Below, piece after piece: positions 1 to 13,315 of a stretch of DNA of 64,000 bases (the stretch's first letter is position 1; each line of letters begins with the position of its first letter). Made by a program: the position numbers and the translations under genes. This DNA is from Tethya wilhelma (Eukaryota; Porifera; Demospongiae; Tethyida; Tethyidae): the NCBI GenBank assembly GCA_964030475.1, contig CAXIPT010000008.1, positions 4,520,517 to 4,584,516 of the forward strand, in the 5' to 3' direction. Under the pieces are notes generated by a model that was not told the origin of the DNA, made no database searches, and worked only from the letters and a program-made list of their open reading frames with translations.

Positions 1-3000
1 ACGAGTCAGTCAGTTCTATAGAGTTTACAGTGGAAGCACGTGATGTGGAATCCCTCTCAGCAAATACTACTCTTATTGTTTCCATTCTCGACCGCAATGA
101 CAACAGGCCTTCTTTTGCCACAGCAACACATAGCATAACGATAGAAGAAACCAATGATGCCAGTCAGTCCATATTTCAATTCTCCGCTAATGATGTGGAT
201 AGCGAGTGCAATGGAGCGATAGAGTACTCAATTATCCATCAAGAACCACTTGCATTCCGAATTGATTCCTTCTCAGGCCTCCTCTATCCACTGTCCGACA
301 CTTCAGTTGATTACGAATCATTCCAGACAGCCAGGGTGATTGTCCGTGCTACAGATTTGGGCAGGCTCTCGAGCTACTCGGCAGAGATGGTCCTGGACAT
401 TACGTTGACTGATGTGAATGACAATGCCCCTGTTATTGATCCAATTGATTGTCCTTGTTTCGTCACAGAGGATAGTCTACCTGGATCTCAATGTCTTCCT
501 CTGTCAGCACAAGATGCTGATTCTACTAGTGCCAACTTGCAATTTTCAATCATCTCGGGGAATGAGCGTGGCCGTTTTTCGATCAGTGCTTCCAATGGTG
601 TTGTGTCTACTACCACTGTCTTGCGCTACGAGCAGCAAAGTGAATACGTGCTGGGAATTTCTGTTACAGATGGAAATCTCGTTTCTGAAACTGTGAACTT
701 GACTGTCATTGTTGAGGACTTGAACAATAATGGGCCTCAGTATAGTGGACCTATCACAGTTACAATTCCTCGAGATTTGTCTGTGGGTGACATTGCTGCA
801 AATATCGGTGCACAGCAGGTGGATGCTGGCTACAATGGACTCACTCGTCATTCATTTAACTCAGGTACCTCCAGTACAGTCACTACCACTTTCAAATTAG
901 ACCCACTTTCAGGAGATTTAGTCGTAATAGGATCAATTTCGCGAACAACATACACTTTCACGGTGGTCGCTCACGATTTGGCCGCTCGCGATTTGGCCGA
1001 TTCTAGAATGACTGCTACTGCTTCAGTAACAATCAATGTGTCAGGACTCAAAAATAATCCGCCAAAGTTTTTCCCCACCCTTGATCATCGTACTGTCTCA
1101 GCTGGTCTGCCAAGCAACTCTTTCATTTCCCAGCTATCGGCCCACGATGCAGACACTGGTCCAAATGGACAACTCACTTATGACCTTGTAGAAGGCTATG
1201 GAAACCACTCTGGCCTGTTCAGGGTGAATTCCACTGGTGCACTCATAAGTGACCAGAGTTTGTCTAACAGAGAGGGCAGTGTTTATATACTGAATATTTC
1301 AGCAACTGACAGTGGGTCACCCCTCCTCACCGCCTACCTGGAACTGATTGTGACTGTGTATCCTTCCACGGTGATGGTAGGAGGAGTGCAGCTGGTGTAC
1401 AACCCTGGTGTCGACATCTGTCATTTCAACACAAGCTTCCAAGAACAGCTAAACTTTGACCAAACGCTATTTAACCTTCCTGCAACTGTAGCTAATAGAG
1501 CCGCCACATACACTATCTTAGATGGACCACACAGTCAAGCATTTGTAATAGCTGTATTTACTACTACAATACAATTTGGAACTCAGCCTGGCTTCGGAAA
1601 CACAGTATTCATCAACAGAGAAGCTGTATTTGTCACCGTCCGAGCTCAGTATGGCGGGAACTTCCACTACTGTTCTGTCACAGGGGTATTGGAAGATATT
1701 GATAACAATCCACCAGTGTTTTCACAAAGCCTTTACATCCTAGACGTGTACCATGACACTCCAGTCGGGACCTCTGTTTTCAAGTTCACGGTGGAAGACG
1801 ACGATGTGGGTGTGAATACTCAGTCTCATTTCGATCGTAGCCCTCCTTCAGTACCTTTTGAGATCAATAGGGATACAGGCGTACTGGAAGTTGATGCACC
1901 GTTCACACAAGAACAGTACATCTTCACTGTAAGAGCTGATGACATCTTCCTGCCTGGTGATGCTGGTATGACTTTTACAATGGTACAGGTGAATATACTA
2001 CGGAGACCCAATAGACAACCAATAGTCGATCCAGGTGTAACTAACTTCAATGTTTCAGAGACAGTGTCCGCTTTGGATATCATTGCTTCTGTAGTGATTA
2101 ACGACAATGACAGGGGCTCTCAGGGAAATAATATATTGTGCATAGCATCGGGGAACGTGGGCAACTATTTCAGAGTCGTACTCAACAACCTCATGATCAG
2201 AAATGATCTTGACTATGAAACAACTCCGACGCATTTTGATCTCGTGCTGAGAGCCTACGATACCAGTCCAAATCCTGAGTCTCATGATGTAACAGTGAGT
2301 ATTGATGTGATTGATCAAAACGATGAAGCCCCTGAATTCACAACCACTTCCTATACTGCCACCATAGCTGAAAATCAACAGAGTGAATCCACAGTATTAA
2401 CTGTGAGTGCTACAGATAGGGATGCAGGCACCAATGGAGAGTTGACCTATAGTATACCAACTGGAAACCCATTCTCAATCAATTCCAACGGTCTGATCCG
2501 AACCACTTCAATTCTGGATCGAGAAGCAATTTCATCATACACTTTCAATGTGACAGCCACGGATCAGGGGAATCCTGTACAACTCTCTTCTACAGCTGTA
2601 GTCACTATCATTGTCTTGGATGAGAATGATAATAGTCCTCACTTTATCACTCCTGATGGAAACAGTGTTACGATCTCAGAAAATACTGTTATTGCACCTT
2701 TAGAGGCCGCTGATAGAGATGAGGGACCCAACTCACTGTTTGCTTTCAGTATTTTCAGTGGGAATGAGGACTTTGTGTTTTCAGTCGACCCGTGGACAGG
2801 TGAGATAACCTACAGGAGAAATCTCAGTGATGAAACTGCCGCGACAAATTACCAGCTAACGTTTCAAGTCACCGATATTGAAAATCCGTCCCGGCTTGCA
2901 TCACTCACGATGAACTTTGTGCTTGAAGACGTGAACAACAACTACCCTGTGTTTGAATCTCAAGTGTACGAGTGTACACTGTTGGAGGGTTCATTGAGTT

Positions 3001-6000
3001 TCTTATCAAACTGTCAAGTGCGTGCAACTGACTCGGACAGAACTGGTTCCACACTTACCTACTCCATCGTCAGTGGTAATGATGAAGATTCCAGCTATAG
3101 ATTTATGATAGGTCCAAGTAATGGTGTTATATCTGTTGGTTCATCGCCAGATGGAGACTCAAGTCCGTCTGTTTACTTGCTTGTACAAGCGTCAGATTCT
3201 GGCACTCCTTCGCTGAGTTCTAGAGCTCTAGTTATTGTTAATGTAAATGATGTTAACGACAACTTTCCAGAGTTTGAACAGATTGGCGATCGTCTAGTTC
3301 AGATCCCCGAGAACCTGCCTTCAAATACTCTACTGTTTTACGTCAATGCTGTTGATGGAGATCAGAGTCAGTTGAATTCTGACGTAATGTACAGTATAAT
3401 AAATGGCCATACCAACACGTATAGGTTGGACTCCACTCAAGGAGCAGTTTTTCTTCAAAGAGGTCTAGACTATGAAACTTCAAACACCGATTCGCTGGTC
3501 ATACTAGCTCAGGATATTCAGAGGAGAAACGATCCTAGTGCTACATTCAATATTGAAGTAGTAGATATCAATGAGAATTTTCTCCCACCAGTGTTTGAAC
3601 CCGAAGACAATCCTTCAGCTGTGAGCGTCTCAAGAAATGCTCCACCAGGAACCGAAGTCATCACGTTGGTGGTTAGCGACCTTGATGTGGAACAGAGCAG
3701 TCCATTGTATTACATTGTGGGTGGAACGGGATATGGCTACTTTGAAGTAGGCCTCATGAATGGTACAATTTCAACAATCTTTCCACTCACAGCAGTCGAA
3801 GAAGACTCGCTGAGTTTGGTCATACTGGCTATAGATGATACTTCTTTCCCTCTGAGTTCCAAGCACACACTCACCGTGATCTTAGACTCTTCAGGCACAA
3901 AGCCTTTCTTTGCGTCACCAGTTCTTGTAGCAACTCCCTTTGAGAGTATTGGAACAGGATCCATCTTCAGTTTTGTGCAAGCAAATGTAGGCGGATATGC
4001 GGACCCTAGAGTCTGTTACTCAATCACAGCTGGCAATGATGGTGATAAATTTGCTGTCAATATCTCGACTGGTGCAGTCTCACTTGCCTCGGGTGTCCTC
4101 GATAGAGAGCTTGTACCAACATACAATCTCTCCATCACTGCATCTCTACCGGGAGTGAGCGAGACATCCACGATGCTGCTCCTAGTAGAACTCTTGGATT
4201 CAAACACTTTTAATCCCCAGTTTCCAGCATCAGACTACAGCATTTCCATCTTTGAAAACTACCCCATCAATCGACCTTTTGCTAGAATATTCGCCCGTGA
4301 TGATGACCTTGGAGAGAACAGTAGGTTGGTGTACTCACTCCAAAATTCGGGCAGCCTTCCTTTTGCTATCTCAGAATCAACCGGCTCCCTTCGTCTCACT
4401 AGCTCACTCGATATGAGCACAACTTCGAGTTATTCTCTCACAGTATCAGTGAGAGACAATGGCGTGCCGATGTTTCCAAGTAGATCACAGTTGTTCACTG
4501 TCACAGTGATTGCTCCTGCTACTACTAGTCTCCCGACTCCTTCATTTTCTACAGTCAGCATTTCTAGACCTGAAGATACCAATCCTGGTACGATTATCGA
4601 CACCATTGTACCCAGTAATAATGTACAGAATACGCTAATGTATCGCTTCATGAGCCCAGAACCGTCCCAATTCAGTATCTTACCCAATACTGGAGAAGTC
4701 TATCTAACGCAGTCGTTGGATTATGATGCATCACCACAACACACATTAACCATCCTTGTAGCCGATGGTTTTCAGACCACTGAGATACCAGTCATCTTGG
4801 TGGTCAATGTTGAAGACTTGAACGACAACATCCCCACGTTTGTCACTGAAGAATACCAGTTTTCAGTTACCGAGAATGCCCCAATGGGAACTCAAGTTGG
4901 AACAGTTAGTGCCACTGATGTGGACACAGTTGGAACACTATCCTACTCTCTTATTGATTCTCAAGATCCTTCATCGCTTTCCGTGCTTGCAATAAACTCC
5001 GGGAATGGAACTGTGAGTGTTACTGGGAATGTGGATAGAGAGGCTATAGCCATGCATGTTCTCACTGTTTCCGTCAGTGATGGCGTGTTTCTGAACTATG
5101 CACGGATTGTCGTGAGGGTGATTGATTCCAATGATCACATTCCTAGTTTTCCATTCCCACTTTCCAGTGTTCCGGTTCCAGAGGATACTCCCACTGCTAC
5201 TGTTCTTCACACACTGAAAGCGTTCGACCCTGATGAGGGACCCAATGGTCTCATTTCCTACTCTCTCCTCACAAGTGGTGTGCCGTTTCAGCTGAACGCC
5301 ACAACCGGCTCCATCACTACAACCCAGTCATTGGATTTTGAAACACAGGGAGTGTATACTCTGGAGTTTAGTGCTTTCAATCCCAACAATCCATCCTTCT
5401 CTAACTCCCTTCAGCTTAATATCAGCATACAAGACGTACTAGATAGTGCACCTTCACTGCTCACTCAAAGCCCTGCTATGATTCTAGAAAACTCACCAGC
5501 ACATAGCTACGTCTCCAGAGTGACTGCTAATCCTAGCATTAGACCAATCTATTACAGTATAGTGGATGGCAATTCTCAAGGACACTTTATCATGGAACCT
5601 CTGACTGGTGTTGTGAGAACCTCAGTCCCTCTGGATAGAGAACAAGTGTCGTCGTATCAGTTGACAATCCAGGGAGCTTTTGAGATTGGATTTGAAGCAA
5701 ACATCACTTTGGGTGTTGAAGTACTTGACGAGAATGACAATTCACCACAGTTTTCTTCTTCGTACGTTTCCCTATTGGTGCCTGAAATCAGAACAGCTGA
5801 TATGGAGTTCAATTTGAATGTGATTGACCCTGATGAAGGCACAAACAGCCAGATAAGCTCTTACTGGATTGCAGATAACTTTGCTGCCGAGTATTTTGGT
5901 TTTGACACATCAGGAAACCTCCAAGTACTGCAGGCATTAGACAAGACGAACCTCTTCAGTTCTCTTACATTCAGTGTATATGCTTTCGACAGTGGCACTC

Positions 6001-9000
6001 CACAAATGTATTCTCAAGCAGTAGTCAATATTGAGGTGGTGGACTCCAATAATAATGCACCACAATTTGAACGGTCGGAGTACACATTTGTTGTAAGTAC
6101 TCCTACGTTGATCGGCTCATCTGTGTTCAGTGTGTCTGCTTCGGATGATGACGAAGGCAATAATGCAGAGATCGTGTACTCAATAACTGGAGGTAATGGT
6201 ACTTCAAAGTTTGGAATCAACGAACAGACTGGGGAGGTAAATGTCGTGAATAACTACCAGCTTCAGCCTGTGTATACACTGACTATCACAGCTTCAGATG
6301 GTGCAGACCGTTCAAGTGCTAGTGTGACCATTTTAGTCAAACCATGTGGCTTTCAGAACTTGCTTCTCCTTCCAAAGTTCACCGCTATTGAACAACCTGA
6401 AAATATTACATTGAGATCAATCGTTTTCGACTCACAAAGGTGGACAACTCTTAGATTTGGCCAGCCGACAAGCTTGGAATACTCCCTGTCCATTGGTGCT
6501 CCTACATTTGGCATCAATCTTGACAATGGACAGGTATTTCTCGCGGAGGAACTAGATCGTGAAGCCTCCCCAACTCACTTTATTGTCGTTCAAGTGAGAG
6601 GGGACATTGAACCGGATGTACCTCGAATCGCTCAAGCAGAGATCGAGTTTACAGTTCTGGATATAAACGACAATCCACCTCAGTTTGATCAGATGTCCTA
6701 TGTGGCGACAATCACCAACAACATTACCGTGGGATCTCAAGTGACGAGAGTACGTGCTACTGATCAAGACGAGGGCATCAACAGAGAAGTGACGTACTCT
6801 CTGGTCTCAGATCCTTCCAATTCTTTCAATATCGATCCCAATACTGGCGTCATTTCAGTGGATTCTCCTCTCAACAGTGCTCAGATAGGGTCAAGTGTCG
6901 ATCTCATCGTCAGTGCAACAGACCGTGGTGATCCTCCTCTTTCGTCTGACGTGATCGTCGCGATAAATATAGTCGATTCCCGAGCTCCACGATTCACCAT
7001 GGATGTGTACAGAGTCTCCATCAACGAGAGTGTTGATACAGGTACTGTTATTCTCACTGTTGGAGTGACTGCTGTGGCTGGAGGCTCGAGTATTACTTAC
7101 AGGATTTTGGAAACTGATGAAACTTTCTTACCTTTTCACCTTACCTTCCACACGGGTGTGATGACGGTGGTCGATCCAGGTGTGGACTTTGAAATGAGAC
7201 AGCTGTATCGCTTTAACATCATGGCCAATGACGTAGAAACATCTCTAACAGGGCTTGCAGTTGTCGAAATCTCTGTGTTAGATGTCAATGATAACACACC
7301 AGTTTTCAATCAATCAAACAACCTATACACCACTCAAGTCAACGAAACAGTTGCTCGAGATTTTGTTGTGCTACAAGTGAATGCTATTGATAGTGATTCC
7401 AATTCGCAGATCACGTACCAAATTGATGCCAACTCGCAATTTTTGAACACATTTGACATTGGAGAAGACACAGGAATCATCACCACCATAGCCAGTTTGG
7501 ACTTTGAACGGTTTCCCATCTACCAGTTTGAAGTCCAAGCCGTGGATGGTGGCCAGCCTCCCCTGACTGGCACCACTACCGTCCGCATTGTGACTCTGAA
7601 TCAGAACGACAATAGCCCGGTATTTACACAGGAGCTGTACACATACCCCATCTTCGAGGGTGCCTCGCCAGGTGCCACTCTTGTCTTTGTGTCGGCTACC
7701 GATGCTGATGGTACGCAAGACCTCACCTATAGCATCATCCCTGGAAATGGGTCGGAAAATTTCGACATATTGACCAATGGTTTGATTGTACTCAGCCAGA
7801 TTGCTGACCTGACAGAGCTGGTGTATGTCCTGAATGTGTCGGCATCTGATGGCCTACTTCAAGGGTTCACAAGAGTTCGCATTGACGTCATTGACAATAA
7901 TGACCATCGACCCGAATTCAATCAGTCAATTTACTTTGGCACTGTTGTTGAAGGAGCACTTGGGGGCGAGTTCATCACTCAAGTGTTTGCCATGGATCTG
8001 GATAGAGGACTCAATGGCGAAATCACTTATTCCACATCTCACAATTTGTTCGCAGTTGATGAAATGAGTGGAGTTGTCACCACAAGAGCGGGAATAACCA
8101 GCGACAATATTGATAGAGAGATGGAGTCCGTTTTGACGTTTATCGTTGAAGCAACTGATGGTGGGGGTAGCACTAACAGGGCAAACGTTCAAGTGACTGT
8201 CTTGGACATCAACGACAATGCACCGACTTTTACCATTACAGAGTATAACGAGAATGTTATTGAGGGTTCACCCGGTGGTACATCTGTCTTGACAGTGTAC
8301 GCAGAAGATCCAGATCTGGGTAGTAACGGAACACTTGTTTTCACTCTCAACCTCGTACTAGGTGATGAGCTGATTTTCACGATAGACCCTATGGGTGTTG
8401 TGAGACTAATAGTACCACCAGATTTTGATTCTCAAACTGCATATGTGTTTACAGTGAGTGCAAGAGATGAGGGAACCCCTTCACTGATTGCCTCTACCAC
8501 TGCTAGAGTAACAGTCAATATTTCCGACGATCTCGGTCAGAGGCAACTAGAATTTGCTCAAAATCCATACATTGTTGAAATCAGTGAAGATACCAGAGGG
8601 TTCACTCCTTTAGCAACAATCCAACTTGTGAATCACAGCTGTATTGATGTGCCTTCGTTTTCTATCCTAGTTCAACAGACTACAAACTTGTTCGAGATAG
8701 GCCAACAAAGTGGCGTGCTTGAGTTTACTATCCGTGAGCTGAATATCCAGAATTACACAATGATTGTGCAAGCAGAGTGTCTACTTCCGGGGCTCATATC
8801 TACAATGGGCACAGTCACTGTCATTGTTGTAGTCCGTGACGTGAACAATCCACCAAGTCTTTTGCTAACTGGTTCTGCTCGCTTTTACAGAGGCTCCATT
8901 CCTGAGAATTCACCACTAAATACAGATGTACAGGTCTTGCCAGTTATCCAAGTTATAGACAATGATCCAGGAGAGAACGGTACAATAGATTTTGCTCTTG

Positions 9001-12000
9001 CCGATTTAAACGGAGCACCATTTGATATCGATTTCCGGACCGGAAGGCTGCGTATCATTGCACCAGTAGACCACGAGAGAGTGGCCATGTATACTTTTAC
9101 AGTCACTGCAACTGATCGTGGCAATCCTCCACTCTCTGATTCAGCATTGATTGGAGTCACCATTGAAGATACAAACGATTCACCTCCACGTTTTGAACAA
9201 GATACCTACAACGAAGAGGTGATGGAAGGTCGTACGACCAACATGACCCTGTTTACGATCCGAGCGAGGGACAATGACTCGAGCATTGAGAACAGAAATA
9301 TCGCTTACTCTCTGAGTGGCTTTGCTTTTAGGATTCGAAACACGTTGGACACTAATGGAAACAGAGTGGGAGAAGTACAAGCGACCATTGATCTTGACCG
9401 AGAGAGTGTCTCTGAGTATATGCTGGTGGTGATTGCAAGTGATGGCATTGCCAATGATCGAGCTGATATCTTCATTACTGTCACAGATATCAATGATCAG
9501 GCACCCGAATTCAATCAATCGAGGTATGCTGAAACGATACCTGAAGACTATCCGCTTGGAGAACCGTTTGTGCAAGTTTTTGCGACTGATAGTGACCTTG
9601 GGGAGAATGCTATTGTGTCTTATACCATAGTGGAACAGCCAGACAATGGAGTGGTGGCCATCAACTCCACTACGGGAAAGATCAGTTTTGTCACAGAACC
9701 AGATCACGAAATCTCTCCCATTTTTGTGATCAATCCCACTTTTGAGTTTCAAGTTGGAGCAGTGGACAGTGGAGGCCTGCAAGACTTTGCTACGGTGGCT
9801 GTAACACTCATTGATGTGAACGACAACAGTCCTGTCTTTGTGGCATCTGGTATCCCTGCTGAAATTGATGAGAATCTCCCAGCTGGGTTTATTGTCATGC
9901 GAATCGAAGCTACTGATGGAGATTCTGGAAGCAATGGTAATGTAACGTATGCCATCGTAGGATCGGGAGCCGAGTTCTTTGATATTGGAAGCACGGACGG
10001 TTTCATCACAACACGACGAAGCTTTGATAGAGAAGTGAACGACACCTTTGTGATCACGGTGGTTGCATCGGACTCAGGGACTCCCAGTAGAAACACTAGC
10101 ATGGAGTTGAGCATCACCATCACTGATGTTAATGATGAAAGACCAGTTTTTCCTAGCTCGGTGTACAATTTTGAAGTGTCTGAGTTTGCACGAGAGCAGC
10201 ATTTCATCACAGTGCTGCAAGCAGAGGATGGAGATACCGGAGTCAATGCTGAGTTGACGTACACACTAAGCGGAGATAATCGTGTGGACTTTGATTTGGA
10301 AACCTTTTCTAATGGAAGCGTTTCTCTCCGAACGAGTACAGAGTTGAATCACGAGAGGGTGCCCCTTTATAATCTTACTCTAATTGCAACAGATGGTGGT
10401 TCGCCTATCTTTCAGTCTGGCACTGCAACCATTGTGATAAGTGTTCTCGATGAAAACGAACATCCACCTGTGTTTTCAGATCCACTGTATCTAGCAAGTC
10501 CCATAGAAAATGTCACAGTAGGTACAGCAATCGCCACAGTTGTAGCAACTGATCGGGATCCCACGGATGAATTGATCTATTCCATCTTGAATGCTGGCAC
10601 CTATCCAGAATTTTCTATCAATACTGCTAGCGGACAAATTATTGTGGAAAGTGCACTCAACTTTGAGAACAGGCCCGAGTATGAACTCGTCGTTCGAGCA
10701 GCCGATATCTCAGACACACCCATGACAGCGACAACTACAGTTCGAGTGCTTGTTATGGATATAAACGACAGTCCACCAGTGTTTCTCCAGCATGCACCAA
10801 CCCTCAGAGTGACCGAGGAGAGTATACCTGCTCCTCCTACCATCATTACTTTTGCTGCTGAAGACCCGGAATCGGGCAATGTAGACTGCAGCAATAACGA
10901 TCGCATATCGTACAGAATAGTCTCTGGAAATATCGGCAACGTCTTTGAGCTGGATGGGCTGACAGGAGTCTTGAGAGTTTCGGAAGCTCTCGATCGAGAG
11001 GCAAGAGAAGAATACAATCTTGTGATCAGTGCGAGTGATAACTGCGACCCGCCTTTCTCCAGCACCACCAGTCTCTCTGTGATTGTGGAGGATATAAATG
11101 ACAATCCTCCGACCGGGGGAGAGCAGATCATCCACGTGTTCCTCTTGAACGGGAATAATGCTTCCGGCATAAACTTGGGGATGGTTTACGTGAACGATTC
11201 TGATATTGTAAATGATCATTCTTTTCAGTTGGTGGGCTCAAGTGGTGTATTTCAAGTTGACAACACTGGCGCGATTCGTATAGAATCTTCTACTCCTGAA
11301 CTTCGTACATACGAGCTGATTGTGACTATTTTTGATGGAGCTAACCAACAGGCTCACACAACCATCACTGCTGTCATCCAAAGTGTATCGCAAGACGTTC
11401 TCACCACTTACAGTTTCAGTATGCAATTCGAAGGAGTCAATCCACAGAGATTTGTGGACGAACACTATGATCCTTTCCTTAGCAAAGTTGGCCAGATTTT
11501 TAATAGAACTCTTAGTAGTACAACTGCCAGTATACAGGTGCTTAGCATCCAAACTTCTTCAGTTGTACCAGAAAATCTTGACGTAGTGCTGGCAGTTCGA
11601 AATCAGAGTGATGGCTACTTGCATCCTAATCTCATTCAACACATCCTTCACATCAACAGGCAAGAGATCGAAACAGCCACTGGTGCCAATATTCTCACAG
11701 AATTGGTAGACTTGTGTGCAGCAGAGCCTTGCAGTGCAAACTCACAGTGCTCGAATATTTTCATCTACAGTTCAACCAATGCAACTGCTAGCATTCTTGG
11801 GTCTGGCTCCTTCACTTATCTCGGACTTAGCACACAACACACTCAGAGGTGTATCAGTAGTGATCAGTCCCTTTGCGAAACAAAATCCTGTTTGGAGCCT
11901 TCCTTCTGTCTTGACTTGAGGAACGGACATGCAGTCTGCTACGACGATTGTAGCCCAAATCCTTGCAGAAATGGAGGCTCCTGCATGCCACAAAATCCAG

Positions 12001-13267
12001 GCTACCACTGTAGTTGTCCTGTGGGTTACGATGGAAGAAACTGCGAGCGTACCATAGCAACGTTCAGTGGTAATTCGTATGCAATTTTCCCCACACCAAG
12101 AGCACGTGTGGATGGTTTCATATCGCTTGAGTTCATCACCGAAAGAGATAATGGATTGATATTCTACAGTGGTCGTTTCGATAGAGAATATGGCGACTTT
12201 ATTGCTCTAGAATTGGATAATGGGTTTGTGTCCCTTCGTGTTTCCTACGGGGGAACAGAGATGAGAGCGGTCCAAATGGAGAGGACACTCAGTGATCAAA
12301 CATGGCACACAGTAACAGTACAACACAATGCCAGTGTAAGTGTCTGCATGCGTATTTCATAACTTGATACATGTATGCGATTCATTGCACCACTGTATGT
12401 ATCATTATTGCAGGTTGTTTCAGTTAATGTGAAAACCTTTGACCCCTACACAACAGCAAGCACAGTGACATCTGTACAGGGAACCTTTGAGTAAGTGGCA
12501 GCTGCTTATAATACCCTGTAGCACAAAATATTGGCAGGAATAAAATTTGGGGAACTATCAAAATTTCATGATTGGCGGATTTATTTTGGCAGTAGCGCAC
12601 ACACCCAGCAATACACACATTCTGTATGTGCTGCGCAAAAAATTAATGACTGTTTTGTGGATTTAATATTGGCAATCCTTACCAAAACTGCCAACATTAA
12701 AATCCGCCAAATTTTTGTGCTATATATACGGTATATGAACTCATACTCCTAGAATGCCTCACCTAACAGTGAATTTCCCCCAGAGAGGGGTAGGGGGGCA
12801 CTCCCCCCTCTCCTTTCAACTACCTCCCCCCCACAAATACATATATAACTACTAATTTTTCAGTCAATTTGAAGCAGCTTCCTCATCTTTACTTTTGTTC
12901 CTGGGGCAAACACTGCCTAACATTATAATAATATCTTCTACACCCGTACAGCTCTCTGGATCTCGGTGCTCCTTTGGTGTTTGGTAGTCTTCCTGAGTCC
13001 TTTGATTACGCACAGGATGTCTCCTTCCCTGCATTCACAGGCTGCATCAGAAATGTCCTAGTGAACGAAGAGTTGATGGACTTTAGTGCTCCACTGGATG
13101 AAATTCGTTTGATCGAAGGGTGCCTCTTTACCGGCTGTGCTCCCAATCCACCTTGTAAAAATGGTGGTAGATGTGCTGGATATTGGGGAGACAACAGCTT
13201 TGTCTGCGATTGTACTTCTAGGTTTGCTGGGCAGTCTTGTGATAAGGGTACGTTACCACACACTGTG

Positions 13268-13315
<48 letters not shown>

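Noticed and set aside
9180..11219. Long minus-strand open frames of up to 200 codons opposite the cadherin exon
   Set aside because: They are shadows of the repetitive cadherin coding sequence and show no family pattern or start context.
1..12335. Periodic ~310-bp repeats as a possible satellite or CRISPR-like array
   Set aside because: The period is the cadherin repeat at protein level; nucleotide identity between units is low.
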